A stretch of 25,693 nt of DNA from CAADGY01 sp900696665 (GTDB lineage Bacteria > Acidobacteriota > Terriglobia > Bryobacterales > Bryobacteraceae). The stretch spans positions 1 to 25,693 of the forward strand of contig JAPSFM010000074.1 of assembly GCA_035063885.1 (NCBI GenBank). The letters run 5' to 3'. Under the pieces are notes generated by a model. The model was not told the origin of the DNA. It did no database searches and saw only the letters and a program-made list of their open reading frames with translations. Each line of letters opens with the position of its first letter. The stretch's first letter is position 1. Both the position numbers and the translations under genes were made by a program. Positions 1 through 6,855 of the stretch are shown here, in pieces.

Positions 1-469
1 ACTGGCCACTTGGGACATTCGGAGGTTGTATCGCCCTGGGAGTTCGGCGATTTGGGAGTGACACGGTAAGTGGCTGACCCACGGTCTTCCCGGCTTCATG
101 GATAGAGTTGGAAGGCCTGCGCGCGCCCTTCTGCATCGCAATAGCCAGACCGGGCCTCCTTGACGCGGGGTGTTTCCTTTCGACAATCACGCTTGATTGC
201 GCGTGGAACGCATTTCATCTTCGCGAGTGCTCCATAGTAGTATTCTTGTTCAACAAGCAGACCGACCAACGCGGTTTGTCGCCGTTCCGCTCATTGGCAT
301 TGATCGCCGGGTCCGCACACAGCCACAAGAGAGCAACTGGGGTTTGCAGCCTCCAACGGAAAGGTTCATGACCCACGGAGCAGCCAGATCTTCTTGCCGA
401 ACGTTGTGGTAATTGTGGTATCGGGAAACCAGCAGCCGGCGAAAGCCTGGACTATTTCGGACGTCACGT
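1..469. other. Left-edge stretch with no supported gene
   Basis: I find no convincing coding region here. Short open frames exist on both strands, but none has a recognisable motif or a credible ribosome binding site. A short frame open from base 1 to a stop at 67-69 could be the tail of a gene lying outside the window, but it is too short to identify. A small interrupted palindrome, CTTGTT-C-AACAAG, lies at 245-257. The stretch lies downstream of the DUF488 gene, so it may hold that gene's terminator, but I see no hairpin with a T-run. Confidence 0.5.
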
Positions 470-1012
470 TTAAAGCAATTGTTCCTGCGTGCCCGCGGGA
501 TAGGTAACCGATTTCCCGTCCACTCTCGCAAATGACGTCATAGTGTGCGGGTTCGCCTTGGCCGCGCTCATGATGTGGTCCACCCGATAGCCACGCGCCA
601 CCAGGGCATCCGAAATCAGCGAGCGGTGGCAGCGCCACGGCACAGCCTCGGCGCACATGATGGCGAGAGGTTCGCGAGCTGCCGCCACGGTTAACGCATT
701 CAGAGCAGACTCAAACTCAGGCGTCTGCATGTAGTCTGCAAAGCCCCGAAACGACGCGTTGCGCCAACCCAGGTTCGGAGAATCCTTATGAGGATGCCGC
801 AAGCCCCCGAGGGCTTTCATGTGCTCGTAGCCGATGCCGGTGTCGCGCAGTGACCGCTCCAGCGCCTCGCGATTGTACTGCGGATTATGGCGCGATTTGG
901 GAATCGTGCGAACGTCGATGAGCCGCGTTATGCCGTGGGCCTTCAGCATTTCGATCAGCGCATCCACGGGTCTCGTGGAATGCCCGACCGTCCGGATGCG
1001 CGGCTTTCCCAT
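470..1012 (-). CDS. DUF488 family protein
   Basis: This 180-aa protein matches the DUF488 family (PF04343), small cytosolic proteins without an established biochemical role. The family hallmarks are visible: TVGHSTR near the N-terminus, LIDVRTIPKSRHNPQY, a GLR segment, and the C-terminal MCAEAVPWRCHRSLISDAL, which contains the conserved C-x-E and CHR elements. I place the start at ATG 1012 because family members usually begin a few residues before the VGHS motif. The frame stays open to a TTG at 1072, which adds 20 residues and has a weak AAGGG about 9 nt upstream, so that start cannot be excluded. It is divergent from the aminotransferase gene, and the two starts are about 100 bp apart. Family call is firm; function is unknown. 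Confidence 0.85.
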   Translation of the reverse strand: MGKPRIRTVGHSTRPVDALIEMLKAHGITRLIDVRTIPKSRHNPQYNREALERSLRDTGIGYEHMKALGGLRHPHKDSPNLGWRNASFRGFADYMQTPEFESALNALTVAAAREPLAIMCAEAVPWRCHRSLISDALVARGYRVDHIMSAAKANPHTMTSFARVDGKSVTYPAGTQEQLL

Positions 1013-1116
1013 ATCGCCATTTTCGATCACGGAGGCCTGTTCCCGCTCATGGGTGATGCCGTGGCCGGCCAATGTGAGGTACCCTTCTGCTGAATGCCTG
1101 GAACAAGGAGGCTAAC

Positions 1117-2418
1117 TTGGTAGATCGCAGAAGTTTCGTTGCCGCGGCAGCCGCGGGCCTGGGGTCTTCGCGTCCCGCGCCGGGAAAGCCTGTGCGGGAG
1201 AAGCCCCTGGTTTCGACTTTCTGGGGTACGCAGTATTACGACGAAAGCGAGCGCGGCCAACTTGCCGGCGTGCTCCAATCGCGCAACCCATTCCGCTACT
1301 ACGGGCACGGCAGCGAAGCTCCGCAGAAGGCGGCGACCTTCGAAAAGGAATTCGCCGCGCGCATCGGGACGCGGTTTGCGCTCGCGGTCGCAACCGGGAC
1401 GGCCGCACTCGACACGGCGATAGCGGCGCTCGACATCGGCCCGGGCGACGAAGTGATCCTGCCGGCATGGACGTTCGTCTCCTGCTACAACACCATCGTC
1501 CTGGCCGGCGCCTTGCCCGTCTTCGCCGAGGTGGACGAATCGTTTAACATCGACCCGGACGACATCGAGCAGCGCATCACGCCCGCCACGCGGCTCATCA
1601 TGGCGGTGCACCTGCGCGGCAACGCCTGCGACATGGATCGCATTATGGCCATAGCCCGGAAGCGGAACATCAGAGTGCTGGAGGACGCGGCGCAGAGCAT
1701 GGGCGCCTCATACAACGGCCGGCCGCTCGGGTCAATCGGGGACGTGGGAATGTTCAGCCTTCAGCCCAGCAAGCCCATTGCGGCCGGCGAAGGCGGCATC
1801 GTAACGATGAATGATCCGCTGCTCTACGAGCGTGCGGTCCGCTATCACGACGTCGGCGGCTGCCGCCCCTATCACGAGAAGATCCTCGGCACGCCCGCGC
1901 TCGAAGGTTTCCCGGGCACCAACCTGCGAATGAACGAATGGACAGCGGCGGTGGCCCTGGCGCAACTGCGGAAACTCGACGGCATCCTGGCCACCGTGCG
2001 GACACACTCGCGGCGCGTCTACGACGGCATCCGCGATCTGCCCGGAATCCGCTTCCGTTTGCGCCCCGATCCTGAGGGAGAACTCGGCGCCGTCGTCTTC
2101 ATCCGGTTCGATGACAAGCCACGGTGCGACCGCTTCGTCGCGGCGATGAAAGCCGAGGGTGTACCCGTCACACGCCCCGGCAGCGCCGCCATTCTGCCGG
2201 CCGTTCCCTTCATCGAAAAGAAAATCGCGCCGCGGCGGAACTGGCCGACCTTCACCACCGGGCGCGGCAGGTCGATTTCGTATGGCGCCGGCATCTGCCC
2301 GCGCAGCATCGACATCGTGGCGCGTTTTGCCGGCCCTTCGATTGACCCGAAGTACACGCGCGCCGACATAGACGATATCGTCGCCGCTGTACGCAAGGTC
2401 TATCCCAATGTGCGGTGA
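1117..2418 (+). CDS. DegT/DnrJ/EryC1/StrS-family PLP aminotransferase with Tat-like leader
   Basis: This is a 433-aa fold-type I PLP enzyme of the DegT/StrS family, which transaminates keto-sugars or related ketones using glutamate or glutamine. Visible hallmarks are the phosphate-binding TGTAAL (93-98), the LPAWTF segment (115-120), EDAAQ (189-193) with the Asp that contacts the pyridine nitrogen, and SLQPSKPIAAGEGG with the Schiff-base Lys219. The start is TTG, set by a strong AAGGAGG at 1105-1111 five nt upstream. The N-terminus reads VDRRSFVAAAAAGLG, a twin-arginine type signal, which would export the folded holoenzyme; this is unusual for the superfamily. No sugar-nucleotide biosynthesis genes lie nearby, so the substrate is unknown. 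It ends 13 bp from the convergent kinase gene. Confidence 0.87.
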   Translation: MVDRRSFVAAAAAGLGSSRPAPGKPVREKPLVSTFWGTQYYDESERGQLAGVLQSRNPFRYYGHGSEAPQKAATFEKEFAARIGTRFALAVATGTAALDTAIAALDIGPGDEVILPAWTFVSCYNTIVLAGALPVFAEVDESFNIDPDDIEQRITPATRLIMAVHLRGNACDMDRIMAIARKRNIRVLEDAAQSMGASYNGRPLGSIGDVGMFSLQPSKPIAAGEGGIVTMNDPLLYERAVRYHDVGGCRPYHEKILGTPALEGFPGTNLRMNEWTAAVALAQLRKLDGILATVRTHSRRVYDGIRDLPGIRFRLRPDPEGELGAVVFIRFDDKPRCDRFVAAMKAEGVPVTRPGSAAILPAVPFIEKKIAPRRNWPTFTTGRGRSISYGAGICPRSIDIVARFAGPSIDPKYTRADIDDIVAAVRKVYPNVR

Positions 2419-2431
2419 GCCAGCCCCGCCC

Positions 2432-5374
2432 CTACCTTGAATAATCCGCCAGCATAATATCTCCGCCACTGCGGTCGATCTGTGTGTACAGGATCCACTG
2501 CTGATCGGGTGAAATGGCGAATGCGGAGTCGGCGATGGAAGGAGCTTTTTCCATGGTGAAGACCAGTCTCTTATCTCCGCCGTCGAGGTTCACGGAATAG
2601 ATGGCCGCTTGCGGATCGTTCGCGTCCTGGTCCACGAAGAAGATCCGGTCGCGGGTCAACGCCCAATAGCCCCAATATCCGGCCTTGAGTGAAGGCAACA
2701 CCACGCGCTCCTGGCCCGAAGCCAGGGCGCGCCGCACCAGGCCCGGTTCGCCTGGGCCTTTGGCGAAGTAGATATGCCGCCCATCGGCAGATTCCATCGC
2801 GCAGAATCCGCCGTCCTGCGTCACCTGCTGCTTCTGTACGCCGTCGATGGAGGTCCGCCACACCTGCCATTGCCCGGAACGGTTCGATGCGAAATACACC
2901 CACTTGCCGTCGCGGGACCAACTGGCAACTACGTCTTCCGATGGCTCTCTGGTCAGATGATGTGTGTTGCCGCCTTCGGGGCGTATCAGGAAGATATCGG
3001 ACTGCCCTTGGGGCCGTGAATCAAACGCGATCCACGACCCGTCGGGGGACCATCGCGGCGTTCCTGTCAGGGGCCCGCCGAAACGGGTCAGTTGGAGCGG
3101 GTCGCGCCCATCGGCATCGCTCACCCAGATCTCATTGCTGCCGGAACGGTTGGAGCGAAAGGCGATGCGCTGGCCATCCGGCGAAAAGGACGGGCTTGAA
3201 TCGTAATACGTGGAGACGATATAACTCTGCGCGGGGCCGCCGGCCAGAGGCGCGCGCCAGATGTTGGCGTCCACCGAAATCTGGGAATAGGCCAGCATCT
3301 TGCCGTCCTTCGAGTACACCGGCTCGGTGGCATTCTCACCCATGCCGGGGAGTCTCGAAAGAACCGCACCTCCCTGCACGGAGATCCGCCACAGATTCAG
3401 AGCGCCGGTCCGGTCCGAGGAGAACAGGATGCTTTGCGCATGCGCGTCCCAGGTCTGGCTTTGGATCGACCGGTTGTCGAACGTAATCCGCCGTGTCTCG
3501 CCATTCCGGAGCGAGGCCAGGTAAACATCGGCTACACCCCTGCTCGGCGCCCTCAGGAAAGAGACCCATTTCCCGTCGGGCGAGAAAGCGGGATTGCTGT
3601 CGCCGAGCACTTTCTCCGGCGGATGCGTCAAACGCTTCTTGCCGCCATCCACAACCGAGAGCGAAAAGATACTGAACGGCTCCTCGGGCACGGATTTGTC
3701 GGCAACCGCCAGCCACTTGCCGTCGGGAGACCAGTCCAGGTGCCGTCCTACCGCTTCAAACCGCATCGGGTAGACCTCGGCGATCTTGCGATGAACCCCG
3801 CCATCGGCAGGCGACACGAATACGGCTGTTTCCTTCGGTGACGTTCGCAGGAAGGCGATCTGTTTGCCGTCGGGCGACCACACCGGGCTCAAGTCCTCCG
3901 CCGGATCGGTAGTCAGCCGCATTTGCTCACCAGTGGCGAGGGTTCTCACGTAAATGTCGGAGTTCCTGCTTTCCTCCCTGCGCCAGACATAAACGATCTT
4001 TTCGCCGTCGGGTGAAAAGTAAGGCTGCGTTTCCACGCCCGGAAAGGTCGTCACCGGCGTTACGAAAGGTAGTTCCACTTTCCGGCTGGAGGCGAGATAG
4101 GAACGAACCAGCGGCGCCAGCGCGAATACCAGCAGCACAGCCGCGATCGCGACCGCTACCCACAGCGTGCGGCGGTTCCCAGCTTCCGGCGCCGGGCTGC
4201 TGCGCGGCCGTTCGAGCCGTGCCAGCACGGTGGCGCCGTTCAGGTGCCGCTCAATGTCCTCCTGCAATGCCTTTACGGAAGGGTATCGTTCACCCGGATG
4301 CTTTCGAATGGCCTTCAGAATGATCGCGTCCAGGTCGCCTTCGAGCTTGTGGGCCTCGACCGGCGGCGGTGGCGGCTGGCCGGCCAGAGTATCCGCGGCC
4401 GCCGTACTGGTAGTTCCGCCTCCTCCCGCGACGGCCGTACTGGGTTTTTCCGGATCTTTTTCGCAGATAGCCTGCATCAACTCGAGCGGCGTTCCCCTCT
4501 TCAGGTGGTACGGGCGGCGTCCGGTAAGCAACTCGTACAACACCACGCCGAGAGCATAGACATCGGTGGCCACCGTTACCGGCTCTCCCTTGATTTGCTC
4601 GGGACTCGCGTAATCCGGCGTCATCAGGCGCATCATGGAACCGGTAACGCTGATCGGCTGGGACGAGAAGTCCGGGTCCAGGATCTTGGCGATACCGAAG
4701 TCGAGCAGCTTGAGAACGCCGCCGGCGTCCACCAGAACGTTGTTCGGCTTGATATCGCGGTGGACGATGCCCTTTTGGTGCGCGAATTCGATCACCGAGC
4801 ACAAGGTTACGAACAGACGCAGGCGGTCTTCTGTGGAGAGTCCGCGCGCGTCGCAATACTCATCGATAGGCCGGCCTTCGATGAATTCCATCACGAAGTA
4901 GGGCAATCCATCGCCGGTACTGCCGCCGTCCAGGAACCTGGCGATATTCGGATGATGGAGATTCGCTACGATTTCGCGCTCATGGCTGAAGCGGCGGAGC
5001 ACGAAACTGCTGTCGGCGCCCGGCTTCAGTACCTTCACGGCCACCGGTTTGCGGTCGGGATCGTCTTCGCGGTAACAGCGGTACACCGCACCCATGCCGC
5101 CCTGCGCGATACGCTCGACGATGAAGTAGGGACCAATCCTGCGGAGCGGCTCGGTTTCAATAGAAGAAGACGAAAGACTGAACTTTTTCCCGCCGGCGGG
5201 AGATTCCATCAGATCGCCGGCCTCCTCGTATGCGGCGATCAGCGATTCCACTTCAGCTCGCATCCCGGGGTCGGCCCCACACACCGTATCGAGATAGTTG
5301 TTCCGGGTTTGGGGTTCCAGTTCAAGCGAAGTGGCGAGAATCTCTTTAACCTGCCGCCATCGCTCAGGTGTCAC
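2432..5374 (-). CDS. Transmembrane Ser/Thr protein kinase with PD40/TolB-like beta-propeller
   Basis: The 980-aa protein is a PknB-type kinase fused to a repeat domain. In order: an N-terminal segment (1-78) typical of acidobacterial kinases of this class, a kinase domain (about 83-378), a proline/alanine-rich linker, one TM helix (about 402-424), and a C-terminal propeller (435-980). Kinase residues are intact: glycine loop IAQGGMGAVY (89-98), Lys114, HRD 205-207 with IKPNN, DFG 225-227 and SPE 257-259. At least eight PD40 units of the form SPDGxxIAF are visible, placing a likely sensory propeller in the periplasm. The start is GTG with GGGAGGG upstream, and it overlaps the end of the sigma factor gene by 11 bp, so the two are almost certainly co-translated. 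The sigma factor is the most obvious substrate (inferred). Confidence 0.92.
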   Translation of the reverse strand: MTPERWRQVKEILATSLELEPQTRNNYLDTVCGADPGMRAEVESLIAAYEEAGDLMESPAGGKKFSLSSSSIETEPLRRIGPYFIVERIAQGGMGAVYRCYREDDPDRKPVAVKVLKPGADSSFVLRRFSHEREIVANLHHPNIARFLDGGSTGDGLPYFVMEFIEGRPIDEYCDARGLSTEDRLRLFVTLCSVIEFAHQKGIVHRDIKPNNVLVDAGGVLKLLDFGIAKILDPDFSSQPISVTGSMMRLMTPDYASPEQIKGEPVTVATDVYALGVVLYELLTGRRPYHLKRGTPLELMQAICEKDPEKPSTAVAGGGGTTSTAAADTLAGQPPPPPVEAHKLEGDLDAIILKAIRKHPGERYPSVKALQEDIERHLNGATVLARLERPRSSPAPEAGNRRTLWVAVAIAAVLLVFALAPLVRSYLASSRKVELPFVTPVTTFPGVETQPYFSPDGEKIVYVWRREESRNSDIYVRTLATGEQMRLTTDPAEDLSPVWSPDGKQIAFLRTSPKETAVFVSPADGGVHRKIAEVYPMRFEAVGRHLDWSPDGKWLAVADKSVPEEPFSIFSLSVVDGGKKRLTHPPEKVLGDSNPAFSPDGKWVSFLRAPSRGVADVYLASLRNGETRRITFDNRSIQSQTWDAHAQSILFSSDRTGALNLWRISVQGGAVLSRLPGMGENATEPVYSKDGKMLAYSQISVDANIWRAPLAGGPAQSYIVSTYYDSSPSFSPDGQRIAFRSNRSGSNEIWVSDADGRDPLQLTRFGGPLTGTPRWSPDGSWIAFDSRPQGQSDIFLIRPEGGNTHHLTREPSEDVVASWSRDGKWVYFASNRSGQWQVWRTSIDGVQKQQVTQDGGFCAMESADGRHIYFAKGPGEPGLVRRALASGQERVVLPSLKAGYWGYWALTRDRIFFVDQDANDPQAAIYSVNLDGGDKRLVFTMEKAPSIADSAFAISPDQQWILYTQIDRSGGDIMLADYSR

Positions 5375-5945
5375 CCGACTCCCTCCCGCTGATGTTCCGG
5401 TAGAGCCATGCCTTCGCGACAGCCCAGTCGCGCTTTACAGTGGCGGGGGAAATCTTGAGGACTTCAGCGGTCTCTTCAATCGACAGCCCCGCGAAAAAGC
5501 GCAACTCGACGATCTGGCTTTGCTGCGGGTCGATTTTGGCAAGGTCATCCAGGGCATCGTCGAGCGCCACCACGTTGAGGTCCCGCTTTTCGGGTGCGCC
5601 GATGGCCTCATCAAGGGAGAGCTTACAGGCGCCCGCACCCCGTTTCAGCGTTTGGTGGCTGCGCGCGTAGTCGACGAGGATGCGGCGTATCAGTTGGGCG
5701 GCGACACCGAAAAAATGGGCGCGGTTCTGCCACTTCACGTTGCGCTGGTCCACCAGCCGGAGGTAAGCTTCGTGAACCAGTGCCGTGCTCTGCAAAGTAT
5801 GATCGGAGCGCTCCCGGCGCAGGTACCTGCCCGCCAGACGCCGCAGTTCGCCATAAACGAGAGGCGTCAGGTCCTCGAGCGCCTGCTGATCGCCCTTGCC
5901 CCAGTTGACGAGCAGCCGCGTGACATCCTGTTGTGGTGAACTCAA
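5364..5945 (-). CDS. ECF-type RNA polymerase sigma factor (TIGR02999-like)
   Basis: This 193-aa protein has sigma region 2 (about 15-95) and region 4 (about 125-185) and matches the Sigma70_ECF/TIGR02999 group common in Acidobacteriota and Planctomycetes. Visible signatures are VTRLLVNWGKGD, LVYGELRRLAGRYLR, TALVHEAYLRL, HFFGVAAQLIRRILVDYAR, and the region 4 helix-turn-helix GLSIEETAEVLKISPATVKRDW. The acidic DAED motif of region 2.2 in typical ECF factors is absent; QSTA (52-55) stands there. The only start I can justify is TTG 5945, because an in-frame TAA lies five codons upstream. There is no Shine-Dalgarno, but a perfect TATAAT ends 8 nt before the start. The 3' end overlaps the kinase gene, so the kinase probably controls this factor. 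Confidence 0.9.
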   Translation of the reverse strand: MSSPQQDVTRLLVNWGKGDQQALEDLTPLVYGELRRLAGRYLRRERSDHTLQSTALVHEAYLRLVDQRNVKWQNRAHFFGVAAQLIRRILVDYARSHQTLKRGAGACKLSLDEAIGAPEKRDLNVVALDDALDDLAKIDPQQSQIVELRFFAGLSIEETAEVLKISPATVKRDWAVAKAWLYRNISGRESGDT

Positions 5946-5953
5946 CCGGATAA

Positions 5954-5959
5954 ATTATA
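5954..5959 (-). promoter_or_regulatory. -10 box TATAAT for the sigma factor gene
   Basis: A perfect TATAAT on the minus strand ends 8 nt before the TTG start of the sigma gene. A TTGACA hexamer occurs at 5984-5989, but its 24-nt spacing is too long for a standard sigma-70 promoter. The predicted transcription start would fall at or within a base or two of the start codon. Confidence 0.5.
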
Positions 5960-5977
5960 CCGGATTGAAGGCCCCGG

Positions 5978-6619
5978 CTAAAATGTCAAACCGATTAAAA
6001 ACTCCCACTGGTCCCTGTTTGAGCGGAAAATATTCAGCGAGTCCAGGAAGTTCTCACTTCCCCATCGGGTGTAGCGGATTTCGGGTGAGATGCGGATCAC
6101 TGGCGCGTGCAGTTCCAGGCCCGCGCCCAGGACGAAACCCTGGCCGGACTTGTCTCTCAGTTCCGCCGGGTCGCTGGTGGTGGACTTCCGGTCGCCGGTA
6201 ACCGTTTGAAAAGTCTCCACTGTGAACTGCTTCACGTCGCTCAGGCGGTGGAAGGAGACGCCTCCCAGAACGAACGGGCGGGCCAGTATCCCCGGTGCGC
6301 GATATTTCAGCAATAGGGGGAACTCCCAGGAGTTGGCTGTCGTTCCGGAGTGGAACGAGAGGCTCGCGGTGCTTCCACTCGAAGTGTAGCTCAGGCGCTT
6401 GTACAGGGCGTCGAATTCGATGCCTAACCCGAAAGGGAGACGCAACTCAGCCGTGGGTCCAATCGTGTACCAGCGCGTAGCCGAGGAGAATTCTCTGGCT
6501 GGACTCGGGGCTCGCGCGATGTCGAAGGCGTCACTCAGGGGTACGCCGCCCTTTACACCAAATACAAACTGCCCAAAAGCCGGAAAGCTGAGCAGAAGAA
6601 GCATGCAAAGCCGGTGCAT
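5978..6619 (-). CDS. Outer-membrane beta-barrel protein
   Basis: The 213-aa protein has a cleavable signal peptide (MHRLCMLLLLSFPAFG, cleavage near residue 16) followed by alternating amphipathic strands such as FVFGVKGGVPL, WYTIGPTAELRLPFGLGIEFDALYK and VLGAGLELHAPVIRISPEIRY. It ends in FLIGLTF with the C-terminal Phe typical of barrels inserted by BamA. I chose ATG 6619 because it opens directly onto the signal peptide; an in-frame TTG at 6658 would add 13 unlikely residues. No Shine-Dalgarno is correctly spaced, but TAGAAT ends 7 nt upstream. It is divergent from the histidine kinase and lies 32 bp upstream of the sigma gene on the same strand, so read-through is possible. Ligand or role cannot be read from the sequence. 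Confidence 0.8.
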   Translation of the reverse strand: MHRLCMLLLLSFPAFGQFVFGVKGGVPLSDAFDIARAPSPAREFSSATRWYTIGPTAELRLPFGLGIEFDALYKRLSYTSSGSTASLSFHSGTTANSWEFPLLLKYRAPGILARPFVLGGVSFHRLSDVKQFTVETFQTVTGDRKSTTSDPAELRDKSGQGFVLGAGLELHAPVIRISPEIRYTRWGSENFLDSLNIFRSNRDQWEFLIGLTF

Positions 6620-6626
6620 TCCTTTA

Positions 6627-6632
6627 ATTCTA
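6627..6632 (-). promoter_or_regulatory. -10 box TAGAAT for the outer-membrane barrel gene
   Basis: TAGAAT on the minus strand ends 7 nt before ATG 6619. No convincing -35 hexamer is visible at 16-18 nt. AAGGA abuts the ATG with no spacing and so is unlikely to work as a Shine-Dalgarno. The arrangement fits a leaderless transcript. Confidence 0.4.
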
Positions 6633-6757
6633 CCGTGCCACGGACAATACCCAGCCAACGCAATTGCCTACACTTCCGCATAGTGTATATCCCAAAAACC
6701 GGATTCGTGTTCCGGGGGCGGGTTTGTCTGCGGAGCGAAACGGCTGTATTCTTCTGT

Positions 6758-6792
6758 TAAGGGCAGCTAAGGGCAGCGCTCTGCCGTGGCAG
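6758..6792. repeat. Cluster of GGCAG/CTGCC repeats
   Basis: A 10-bp unit, taagggcagc, is tandemly duplicated at 6758-6777. It is followed by GGCAG-cgct-CTGCC-gt-GGCAG (6772-6792), which can form alternative small hairpins. It sits between the divergent barrel and histidine kinase genes, so it could be a regulator site, though no known operator is recognised. Confidence 0.3.
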
Positions 6793-6855
6793 CAGACGTG
6801 CAACGCTTTCCATGGCAGAATAGTTGTACCTGTAAACGGTGGGCGGACTTCGGCG

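Noticed and set aside
1732..2469. 245-codon minus-strand open frame
   Set aside because: Antisense to the aminotransferase gene with no motif or good start.
4244..5392. 382-codon plus-strand open frame
   Set aside because: It lies entirely opposite the kinase gene, whose motifs are intact; the frame has no recognisable motifs and is a high-GC shadow.
5954..5989. TTGACA and TATAAT upstream of the sigma gene as a complete sigma-70 promoter
   Set aside because: The spacer is 24 nt, well outside 16-18. Only the -10 box was kept.
6623..6640. TGGCACG on the minus strand upstream of the barrel gene, as a possible sigma-54 promoter
   Set aside because: The -12 GC expected 10 nt after the GG is absent; TT is there instead.
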